64,000 nucleotides of DNA from contig BRXU01000031.1 in NCBI GenBank assembly GCA_030267565.1, positions 1,116,001 through 1,180,000 on the forward strand. The letters run 5' to 3'. Within the stretch, counting starts at the first letter, position 1, and every line of letters starts with the position of its first letter. Origin of the DNA: Pleodorina starrii. Lineage: Eukaryota > Chlorophyta > Chlorophyceae > Chlamydomonadales > Volvocaceae. A program made the translations under genes and the position numbers. Positions 22,789-34,011 of the stretch are shown in pieces. The notes beneath the pieces are model-generated. The model had not been told where the DNA came from, ran no database searches, and saw only the letters and a program-made list of their open reading frames with translations.

Positions 22789-25682
22789 ACGGGTGCTAGT
22801 ATATGCCGCAGCCGGCCGCGCGCAAGCTGTCTGGACGGGCACTGATGTACGTATGTATGCGTCTAATGCCATAAAGGGCGGGGAGCGGGGTTGGATGGCT
22901 TGCATATGCGTGGGTGTGCGTGCATACTCATGCGTCCGTGCTGAGCGCGCGTATGTGCGTGGCTCATCACGCACGTCGCAGCTGTGCGTGCGCGTCGCCG
23001 CAGCTGTATGTCTGAATGGGTGGAGCAGTCAGACACTGCGTGAAGGGTATGAATAATGGATGTCCCCAAACGCAACAAAAATGGACCATACGTACACGCA
23101 ACGTTTTTCGGCAGGCAGTAGCAGCAGGTTCGATATTGTGTATGTGCAGCAGCAGGCCGTTTTTGCGGTTGTGTCTGCCACACAACCCCTAAGCGAGCGA
23201 GGTGCGTGCGCGGCTTCCGTCGTCATTCCTTATCACATATATAACTTACCGCAATCGACGGAGTGCAGCGACGGTAGGTAGTGCGTGGATTACACCACAT
23301 GTATAGAGTGGCCTCCTGCGCTGCACTGCGTGGTCCTTTTCCTTTTTGCAAGAACGCGGCATGCGTGGTGTGGTGTGTTGGGCCTGTGATGTGCGTGCGG
23401 CGCCGGTGGTAGGTGTGGCTGCTGCTGGATGGGCGAGCTTGACCCCTGTTCTGTCAGGCGAACGGGGTGAACGACGGAAAGGGGTGCAGCACGCACGCGC
23501 GCGTGGATGCGTGAATTAGCTTATTAGTGCGTCTGTACTGTGCGGCCGGCTTTCCTATGTTCGAGCGCCTGCGCGATAGCGTCACTAATGCTGCAGTGAT
23601 GAATGCTTCCATGACTGGTGCGTGACTGCTGCCATGACAGCAATTCTAAGCGACAGACAAATAGGTAGCCGCGCGTCGAGGCGTGCGTTCAACTTCGCGA
23701 TTTGGCTTTGCAGGATTGCGTGGGGTTTCGGGATAGATAGGTGGATCGCCTCTGGGACTGCAGTAGTAGTAGTGCATGTTTGGATACTTTCTTATGATGC
23801 TGATGCACGATGACAGCAGCTAGGTCCTGCTGTATGTGGGGCCTGAAGGTTCTGCGAGGCAGTTGATCGCCTCGCTTTGCGCTGCGTGTGTTCCATCCAG
23901 CAGCGGTCTCGTTCGAGTGGATTTAAGGCAGCAGGCTGCAAAGCATGTGAGGATATCTATCCGTCGCTCTGTGGCGGGGGTGGGGATGGCATGGAACGAA
24001 TGATCAGCTTTTGGGCGGGGTTGATGTGCGCGCATGCCGGCCTGACATACGGCGGGGCATGCATGTGGGATTTATGTATTATGACGGCTGCAAAAACAAA
24101 CTGCTGCCGATTGAGAGATCTGTAGCGCGTGGAGATGCGTGCGTGTATGCTGTTCCCCAGTTCGTTGGTTAGCGGTTAGCTGTGGATCGCAATTATTGGT
24201 GTGGGTTCAACTCATTGGCGGCCTATCGCGTGCGAGTGTTCGTAGGCTGTGATTGAAAGACATTGAACCATTATTGCGGATTTCCAATGTCATCAGTGCT
24301 GCGTGGCAGTCGAGTTTTGCACACTTAATACCTAGCTACCTACGTAGCGTCCTCGGCCGCCGCCAGATGGACTCCCGCCCTCACTGCGATTTGACTGACG
24401 GTTCATCCTGAAGTAAGGCCCCCTTCTTACCAAAGATAGAGTCCGTCGTGGATGGATTACGAATGAATGGCGATCACTATTGATGACCAGGCAGATGCCG
24501 CAGCTCCGGAGGGCTGGCTGCCTTTCGATGCATGGATGGAGGACTGTTTACGGAATGAATCTGTACGCCGTCTGCGTGATGGATAGGTTGTCGATCGTTT
24601 GCCCCCGCCCCCGGGGGTTCAGTTGCCTTAGCAGTATGCATGCATGTATGTATGTTTAATCCAGTTACTACCGTATTTCCGAGGGAGGTGTGAACAGCTA
24701 GACAGGGAGGCGGGGAGGTAGCAGGTAGGGGAATGAAGTCGATCGATCGATCGATCGATTGGCGGCTGGGCGTTCATTCATCGTCGGCCCCATCCATCCA
24801 GGGGCTCGAAACTCTGCCGCCGGCGAGGCGCGTTCCTTCGGTTGCAACGACTCTTATCTTATTGCGGCGCATCAAGTCCGCGCGGTTGATTGATTGGTTC
24901 CGTCCGTGTTCATTCATGGGTGGGGACGGATGTGCTTCTTTGCAAGTGTGCACGCACGTCGCCCCGCGCGCCGGGCCCTGCTGCCTGCTGCCGGTGCGTG
25001 CGTTTACATCGCTCCGTTGTGTGTGACACCGCCGCCTTATTAGACGGCTATCTATCTAGGTCTGTAGGGCCATCGCTAGCTGATACTTCGGTTGTGCTGG
25101 CTGCGCATTTCTACGGTAGCATTTTACAATGTGCATGAAACATAACGTTCACGTTCACCGTGTAACGTACGGCGTTCATGAATTATGCACTGAAAAAGCC
25201 GTACAACTGCTGCTGAGGTTTGAGTTAGGAACTGCATACAAACCCCTTTACGTTTCGCTCGGAGAAAAATCTTGGAAGGATCTCAGCACAACTTATTGTA
25301 TGCACTCGTATGCATCGTGCCTAGAACCGTACCTGGGAACGTTCACTGTAGCCTTCCTAGCAAGCAATGCAACCTCCACCTCTGCCGTACAACCGTACAA
25401 AACTCCCTTTCTATAACAACGACCCGTCATCACCTGTAATGAGCAGGTCCCTTCTTGACATTTGGCCGTGCAGGGATAATTAAAGTGGAGGAAGCGATGT
25501 GGCGCAAGTTAAGGGTGTAGGCCCCATCCAGAAGGTACTGTGGATTTACGGGACGTCCCCGCGTGGACTCCTCCTACATATGCGCACTGGTGCAGTGACG
25601 GGAAGTACTTTGTTGTTTTGCTTGGCGCGCAGCTACGTAGCATCCGTCGTTGCCTAGATAGGTAGGATTAAAACAGTTGAAG
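22789..25682. other. Intergenic, no supported gene
   Basis: Short GCATGCATGTATG and (GATC)n runs (near 24640 and 24740) are the only structure seen. The 3' end should contain the promoter of the Kazal/RCC1 gene. Confidence 0.55.
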
Positions 25683-28600
25683 ATGGCGGTGCCTCCAAGG
25701 CGCCTGGGTGGCATAATGGTAACGCTGCTGGTTGCGACAACGCTTGAAGGTTTCTTGGCATCCACGAGCGCCACCGACAGCGGTAGGTTTGTTGTTTCGG
25801 CGGAATTCTACGGGTGCCCCATGGTGCACGTGCAATAATCATCAGCTCGCGCAGGCGAAACATGCATGACCGCACATACATACATCTCGCTAATAAATTT
25901 TACATTTAGCCCCGTCTCCTATCCACAAATAAACCGATTGCGCCGCCCCGCCTCTTTGCCAACCTTCGTTCCCATGCGGGCTAAATATATAAATTGTTTC
26001 AAGAAGTGCTCAAGGGACAGGCCCCGCCATGTGCGCGGGCCTTTCTGCACCAAGGACGGCAGGAAATTCAACGACTACTGCCAGGCCAAGTGCAGCTGCA
26101 GACCAATAAAACTATGCGACGAAGAGCCTAAAAAGTGCATCAACAAGAAGCCGCCGCCGCCGCCCCGACCAAGTGAGTTTGTCCCCCATTTCTACGTACT
26201 GCATGCCACGAATGATGTCGGTGAATGTGGGGCATTGATAAATCTGTTTGTAAGGCCTGCCTCAGCCATTGAAATCGCTGTGCTAAGTTGAACCGTGTTG
26301 AACTGCTGCAGCTGGCTTCATGCACACATATCATACATCGCGCAAAAAAAAAAAAATAGAAGAGAAATAAATTGAAGTATGTATACAAATAACTAAATTA
26401 ATTATGGCAGCCGTAACTATCGCGCGCGCGCGTAACTACCGAGTTGCTATCGTGCGCGGCCCACTAGATAGATAGTTAGCCAACCGACCACATTATTGAA
26501 GTTGGGGCGAAATTGGTCGACAGTGGATCAGGAAATTTACATTAGAACATTACCCGGTGTCCTCATCGGTCTGTCTCCGCGCGTCTTCGTTGCGCACTCC
26601 AGCAAGCTCGCTCCTTCCATGCCTGTAATAATGCCCCTATCTACCTGCTGGCTACGAGATTTTATTTACGCGTGAGAAAACGTTGCTGCTGCAAGTCTTG
26701 CTCTATCTACCCGCTCATGACCTGCCCGCAGTCCGCTGCCCGACGAGGGACTTCCCTCCACCACCTCCAATCCCACCAGCACAGAATACCACCGTTTTCA
26801 CGCTAGGTACGCGTACGTCCTATGGCTGCATACATATGTATCTTGCGAACATGTAATTATTACGCATGCGCCTACCATTCACGCGTGCGTCTCGTTCATC
26901 AGCACACCAAATGCTTCGTTGGCATCAAAGCTTAACAAACATACACGCAGCAGTACGCGCGTGGTGCGTGTCTGGACTCTTGTGGAAGTGCCCGCTTGAT
27001 TGGAGGCATGTACGGATAAACTAAAGATTGTAGCCCACCTTAGGTTTGTACGTACACTTCGAAATCCGTTGAATAATAATGTGCGGCATGCTGGAGCACA
27101 AGTAAGGGAGCACGCACACATGCAGTGGGGCACTTGCTTGCTTGTCGCACGTACGAGGCGAGACATGTATGCATGCGTTGTCCATCTCCCGTTATTTGTG
27201 GTATCCCCTTGCTTGGTTATATATGTCCACATCTTACTTACATTTATGCGCATATATATGTGTGTATGTGTATGTGTATGTGAATGAACATATCTACAAT
27301 GCTCGTTCAGGCGCCGTGGAGGCCTCCCTGGGTTTCCACACGTGCGTGCTTTCACCGAACACTGGCGAAATAAAATGTTTCGGGTAGGTTAGTTGATCGA
27401 CGAAATGATTGATAGATGGTAATCCATTTTGCCCACCAGCAGGCGCACGTATGGTAAACGGTCTTACCTATTCGCCGTGAGCCTCCTGGCACCCTGACCA
27501 CCCTGGAGCACTGTCCACCCTGGAGGTATCACGATGGGATAGTTTCTCATACGGCAGATGGCCCCGCGGAGATTTTCAGATATTTTCCTGTGTGCCATAC
27601 TTAAAAGCAACAGTTACCGGGACTCGAACCTTGGTGATTATGTTGAGGAAGGTGCTGTGCATGCACGAGCCGTCCTATTCATGTAATATGTACCAATGTG
27701 TATGTACTGGAGGAAGACGTTGGATTGTACGACATTCCTCTTGTGAACCCTAGCCTATGAACAGGCTGCTTTGGCTGTCTTGGAGTTGTGCGTGCCGCGG
27801 ACTTTTCATCAGAAGCTACCGCCGCTGCATGCGCCTCTGATGGCCCTTTTTCGTCGCCGGACGACGCTGCTAAGCCAGCCAGCATTTCAGCTTGAACCTG
27901 CAATAATGTATTTTATAAGGAAATTCTGCAGTACTCTTTTTGCTGAACCTTTCGTCGTCATCAACCATTGCCCTTCTGTAATCCACTATTACATCCTTGC
28001 GCGCTTCGTCGCTAGTATGACTAAGAACGACGCCCGCTCCAGGGTGGACAGGAATTCCGGTTCTTCCTTCTTTTCATGCCCGTAAGGCCGCCACCCATTT
28101 CGTCGGCCACAGTTCCCGAGCCCTCTTATGATAACACATAGAAGTGACGTCAATCCGGCGAACTTTGCGCAACTCGAGAGTCTCTTGTCGAATGTTGGTC
28201 TTCCCTATTGGCGTTTATTTGTTGTGACTCGCATGTATGTATGCATGGCGATCGATGTATGTATGGGCCTACGCGGGCTTGCTTGTGCGATACGATGCTG
28301 GACAGGCACGCATGTACGAGCTTACTTGACACCAATTTATTAATCAGCAGAGCTGCGTTGTCATCATGTCTATCAGGATTGTCCGGATCGCTACCCGAAC
28401 GAACGATATCAGGATTGTCCGGATCGCTACCCGAACGAACGAACGAACGAACCGATCTACCTCATCAAGCATATCGTACGTCTTCCCGGCGCACGTGCGT
28501 GCGTGCCAGCATATCTATATTATCACGCACGCAAATCTGTAAATCCAATCAATTGATCCAACCGACGACGTTCACCAGGTCTAATACTTACGGCCAACTT

Positions 28601-31600
28601 GGACTGGGTGATACGTCAAATCGCGGAGACGGGCCAGGTCAGATGGGTGCAGCGCTGCCTGTGGTTGATCTGGGCCCAGGGCTGCGTGCCACAGCCGTGG
28701 CGGCTGGGCTGTTCCACTCGTGCGCCGTGCTGCAACCTGGAGGCATCGTCAAGTGCTGGGGGTGAGAAGTGATGTACGTACGAAGCAAGAGTGATACCTT
28801 CATATACTTTGGCGATGCGGGATCGATCCGTCCTGCGTGCGTGCCGTCTTTCATTCGGAAATGTTGCCATGCATGAGCATGCATGCATGCATGAGCGTGG
28901 ACGGGCCATCCATGCATGAACGCTGAGCAGCAGCCTGCAGAACCTTTGATAGTAGTGTGTGTTCGTTTGTCGAGGATGCGTGTTGCACCCATGCATCATT
29001 CCCATAGATTCATTTGTTCGCCAATTATAAACACATTTACTGGTTGATGATTGAGCTGTCGGTGAATGCACTGCTGCACGTGTGTGTGTGTACGTGTATA
29101 TGTTCTACCCTGTTATGCCTGCCTGTGCGTGTGCAGTGGGAACAATGCTGGCCAGCTCGGGCTGGGGGACACAAACGCCCGAGGAGACGAGCCAGGCGAA
29201 ATGGGTGCTGCCTTGCCGCCAGTAGACCTCGGCCCGGGTCTGATCGCGACCGCTATTGCCGTCGGAACCGATCACACGTGCGCAATCTTGCAGCCCGGCG
29301 GCGTCGTTAAGTGCTGGGGGTGAGTAAGGATGGCACAGGGTTAATTCAGGGTCGGCATTATTCACGGCTTATCTCGAGTTAGATAGTATTTATTAGAAAG
29401 GGTTCAATCCTACGCGCGCGCCTCCAGGCGGAGGGTGACTTCGTTTGCTACATTCTAGGCACCTTACTTGCTTGCGTGCGTTATTACTGATGATTTCGTC
29501 ATTTCGTCCGTCGGCTATTGCATTGCACCCTTGTATATATGGCCCTCGCGGCCCAGCTATCTACTTGCTCAGTCGCTGCAAGCAAGCACCCAAACTAGAT
29601 CTCCGAATGCATCTTTCCTTGCTGTCTATATATGTTAGCACCCCGCCGCGCGCTAATAGGCCATCCGTCCATCCTTCGACGGGGTATAATATCTGCCTTC
29701 GTTGCCTTCACTACGCACTACCCATATACTCTTTATGTTTTACTGCTACCCACACGTCTCTGTCGTCTGTTCAACCCGCAGGTACAACGGCAGTGGGCAG
29801 CTGGGCCAGGGCGATCGGGAATCCCGCGGAGGCGAGCCGAACCAAATGGGCGCTGCTCTGCGGCCAATAGACCTGGGCACGGGCCTTCGCGCTACCGCAA
29901 TCACCGCGGGGAGCGACTTCACGTGCGCTGTTCTCCAGCCCGGGGGCATTGTGAAATGCTGGGGGTACGTGAACTAACGTTCTGTGTCGCGTAGGAACTC
30001 AACTCATGCATGATGGATAACCTTTTATGGACAGACGGGGTTTATTAACACACCCTACCTTTAGTCGATAACCTTGTTATCTACTTCATTCTGTCTTGGC
30101 CTTGGCCGCCTCGTATGGTCGGTATGCCACGTCGTCAGACATGCGGGCATGTCAGTAAGGGTTCGTTTCGAGCTGGTCGATTGGGTCTCATGTTTACGAG
30201 GAATTTTCGTTCATTTAATTAGTACGGACTGCCAAGATGCATGTTGCTCGCGTCGTTCGTCCCTAATAGTACTAGATGCAAGCTCCGTACGTCCGTCCAG
30301 CATGCATGCAGCGCACCTCGTCGGTGTGTATGCAAATCTTTGGATGCTGCTGTCCACATATGTATGATGGTGACGATGATGTTGGCGTTGCTTTATATAT
30401 GCATGTTCCATTCATTGCACGCAGTTACAATGGGCAAGGCAGACTGGGACTTGGTCTTGGTCCGATCGAGCCTAACGGCGAAGATTTTGACTCGATTGGA
30501 GATGAGCCGGGTGAGATGGGTGACGCACTTCCGGCCGTGAACCTGGGTACCGAGCACACCAACGTCACGGCGATCTCCTCTTCGTGGGCACACACCTGCG
30601 CTCTGCTTCAGCCGTGCGGACTCATCAAATGCTGGGGGTGAGATGACGGAGGGCTGGGTGGGGTAGGACGACCCTTTGTAATGGGGTATGGTGTTACTGT
30701 ATGAACATACATACGACTAACCGTTGCGCAGGCCCAGAGAAACTATCATCGACGTTAAATAGATACAACGAAAATTACTTAGTCGCGCACTTCTGGCAGG
30801 AGGGGGTATTAGGGTTTTAGGGATTTAGGGTATGGTGTTATGGAAAAACAGCAGCACCGGCGGCGATGCTCTGCTGTTTGGTTTTATTTGCTCGCTATCG
30901 GGGTCCTCTATAAGCCGCTAATTAATCGAAAACAACAATCTTAGTTGCGTGTTAATTGTGCATCCGTGCATGTGGTGTTTATTTCTGCATCTCACCACAG
31001 AAGTTAGTTGCTTCTGTCGGTGCCAGTACGTATATATATTATATATGCTGCTGTACGTATATGCACATGAACCTGTATATATATGCGACATGAAGTAATA
31101 ATCTGTCCCAGCCATCCTTCGGTCGGTGTAAATCCATTTGCAGTTCGAATGTCTATGGGGCCCTTGGATATGGTGACACGAACCCTCGGGGCACTCAGCC
31201 CAAGCAGATGGGCAACAATCTCCCAGCGGTGAACCTGGGCCCAAGTGTTCGAGTCACAGCGGTGTCCGCTGGGGCGGAGCACTCGTGCGCCGTTCTGCAG
31301 CCCGGGGGCAGGGTCAAATGCTGGGGGTAAGTATGTACGGCGGTAATGCATGGATGGGCCGAGCGTGCGTAGCCCAGCTATCTCGCTCCTTCCATTCGTG
31401 AGGCGTTCATTATTATTTCCAGCATCCGCGCCCGGCGCGCGATCAAAACAACGGAAAAGAGTGCGGCCACGCAATAATCGCTCGACACTGCCTCCAGCCA
31501 GTCACTGTGGTGCGGCGGAATGTAACCTAACCCGTCACGGTCGAATCCTTTGTGTTTCATAATTGAGGATTTCTGTTCTTTTTTCGGTTTCTGAGGACCT

Positions 31601-32640
31601 CGTCACTGTCCTATCCAGTCCGTGCGTGCGTGGTAGGTGGTTCTTGGTAGATAGGGTTATCTCTTCTACCCCTCCAAGCTCGCTCCATCGATCTGGGGAA
31701 CGTGCGCTGGCGATTAGACGCCGCTAGCTTACATGCCTGGGAAATCATACGTATCAATCGAGTGGCCATCCCGTCGTACACGCACACGTGCGTGCGCCCT
31801 GCTGCAGTGATGGCGCTGACGGACGCCTTGGCCTGGGAGACCAGAGGACTCGCGGCGACGAGCCTGGCGAGATGGGTGCAGCACTGCCCGCTGTTGACCT
31901 GGGACCGGGCCTGACCGCTGTGGACGTGGCAGCTGCACAGGCACATACGTGCGCCCTTCTTCAGCCTGGTAGCTTAGTCAAGTGCTGGGGGTAAGCACGT
32001 ACATACATACCGCACTCACACAAACATTTACATGCTAGGGTAATATGAACTGATGAAGGGCTTGCATTAGATAGCGAGCTGGTTCAACAGGCGATGCAGC
32101 TTAGGCATGCATGTCCATCCGTCCAACCGCTCGCCTGTACGGCATCACGTAAATGTCGGTAGTATCTGGCCCCCCTTGCTGATTCTCTGCTGTTTTGTGG
32201 CCCCGTGGCCGGCGGGGCGGGTGGACTTACCAGTCAACGATTGGTACTTCTCTCGCAATTGCAGGACTGTATGTTGCGGTTCTTGATTGGTTCTCGCTAG
32301 CTATATATTCCCCTCGCGATCGCTGCTGCGGTCTGTGTGCCTGCCTCGACCTGGCTGATGATCTAGATAGTCGGCGGGGTTTCCGTCCTTCTCCTGAATG
32401 ACTGGCAACTCTTCTCCAGTGTCGGAGTGCAGGGCCACGCAGCTCTGTCCATCCACCTGGCTTTACCCTACCCTCGCTCTGAACGAGTCACGGTACGTAT
32501 CGTACTGACTGCGCTGCAGGAGAAACTCGGGCTTCAATTCGGGCTTCGGCGGGGGCGAGCTTGGCCTGGGCGACACAATCGACCGTGGCGTCAGTCCAGA
32601 CCAGATGGGGGCGAACCTGCCACCCGTCAGCCTTACATGA
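25683..32640 (+). CDS. Secreted Kazal-like / Pro-rich / RCC1-type beta-propeller protein
   Basis: Eleven exons: 25683-25782, ~25855-26172, 26732-26806, 27311-27383, 28579-28761, 29137-29319, 29782-29964, 30425-30637, 31144-31326, 31808-31990 and 32520-32640 (TGA), ~604 residues. Exon 1 encodes a signal peptide (MAVPPRRLGGIMVTLLVATT). Exon 2 carries a Kazal-like cysteine cluster (PFCTKDGRKFNDYCQAKCSC), the fold of serine-protease inhibitors, then poly-Pro; exon 3 adds PPPPPIPPA. Exons 5-10 each encode one RCC1-type repeat ending in LQPGG.VKCWG. Exon 4 encodes only the end of a repeat (FHTCVLSP, IKCFG) and exon 11 only the beginning (GELGLGDTIDRG), as expected if one blade is shared between the termini of a seven-bladed propeller. 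The acceptor of exon 2 is uncertain: 25855 or 25910 can each be made to fit. The function may be matrix binding or protease control; this is inference. Confidence 0.85.
28371..28442. repeat. Two tandem copies of a 36-bp unit
   Basis: The unit starting TATCAGGATTGTCCGGATCG is repeated exactly at 28371 and 28407, in intron 4 of the Kazal/RCC1 gene. Confidence 0.9.
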
Positions 32641-32843
32641 TGCGATTGAGTACACACTCTCGTGAGGACGAACTGGATGGTGTACGGCGTACGGTAGTCG
32701 TACACTGCTGGAGCTCGTCATCACGTGCTTGATTGATTCGATCGGTCACCCATCCACGCGTTAGCAGGCAGGCCAGTAGCTAGTAACGAAACATTGTTTG
32801 TTGGGTAACTGCATGCTGTTTTCCTGGTAGGATTACGTACGCA

Positions 32844-32848
32844 TGTAA
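32844..32848 (+). promoter_or_regulatory. Candidate TGTAA poly(A) signal
   Basis: TGTAA is the usual volvocine polyadenylation word. This copy lies ~204 bp after the Kazal/RCC1 stop codon, a plausible 3' UTR length; further copies occur at 33133 and ~33319. Confidence 0.4.
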
Positions 32849-33218
32849 CATTTGGAGAGGCCGAGTGCATGTCTGCCTTGCTTGATAGCTAGGTGCCTAA
32901 TAACGATGAGTATGTACACCAACCGCTGCCAGTGCGGTCATCCAAGGTAGTTATTAGTTGAAGTTGGTAATATGTAGGCTATCTAGCTGCGGATTGCTGT
33001 TGTGCTGCGATAATTTAGTTGTCAACGATGTACGTCTATCTGCATGGGCGGGTGGACATGCGGCACTGCTGCAAGCAGGGAGCCTTAAGTGGGGCATCCG
33101 AGCGATGGTCTGGATACGGAGCTGGCCCTCTTTGTAACACAATCATTCAACATGCATGACTAACGTACGACTTGGTTGTTCGGCGGGCTATCTATCCATA
33201 CGTATGTTGCGGTGCGTG

Positions 33219-33620
33219 CTGAGGGTACCCACGGGGTCGGATTCCCGGTGTGGTGTTACGGGATAACGGGTACGTAATGGCTTCAATATAAATTATTGTT
33301 CAAATAAAATTCCTGTTAACTTGTAACGGTTAGTTCGTGGCGCCCAACGGATATGCGGTTTCCCCTATTGGATTCCCGCGATCGCGACCGGCTTTAGGAT
33401 TCCCGCGACCGGCCCTAGGATGGATTCTGCCGACCGGCCAAAGGATTTCCCTCACCCACTTTCAGATTGACCGCTATGGTGTCCAATTCTCAACGCCCCG
33501 GAAATAGATAGTCGCTACTACTAACAGGTTTCCGCAAAACTGTTTTTTCGTTACATGTCGCCGTGACTCGGCACGGTTATCGGATATCCGAAATCGATCC
33601 CGCCCCGTGGGTACCCTCAG
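33219..33620. mobile_element. MITE-like element, ~402 bp, 18-bp perfect terminal inverted repeats
   Basis: CTGAGGGTACCCACGGGG at 33219-33236 matches the reverse complement of 33603-33620 exactly. Inside (33360-33450) are about four degenerate direct repeats containing GGATTCCCGCGACCGGC. There is no coding capacity. I could not find a clear target-site duplication, so the assignment rests on the inverted repeats alone. Confidence 0.6.
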
Positions 33621-34011
33621 GAGCGTGGCCTCCCCTACTGCTGCATACCTGCCGCCAGCAGCAGCAGCACTAATAACCTTAGCTGTGATATACGAAGACC
33701 TATCCTACCTGACCTATGTACGTTGAAGTTATCGTCGCGCACTGCAAATCTGCTAGATGATTAATTTAATTTTTTGCACAAACAAAAATGCGAGTAGGTG
33801 CGCGCGACTCTTGAACATAATTGCCGATCAGCCACTGCGGCCGCAGTCGAGATCCGTACATGGCATACGCAAGCGGGGTGGTCGAGAACGGAGGGACCCG
33901 CGGGTAGCAGAAATGGGCAGGGGCCAGTGAGGCAGGGGGATGTAGGGGAGCGAGGAGGATGGCGAGTACTGGGATAACGAGGGATGAGATGGCAGCAGCA
34001 GTGGCTGGGGA

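Noticed and set aside
27600..27670. Minus-strand GGTTCGAGTCC resembling a tRNA T-loop
   Set aside because: The five-base T-stem does not pair, and no D-arm, anticodon arm or acceptor stem can be built around it.
32520..32640. Last RCC1 exon read as a premature truncation of the protein
   Set aside because: The half repeat complements the half repeat in exon 4 to complete a seventh blade, so a normal C terminus is the simpler reading.
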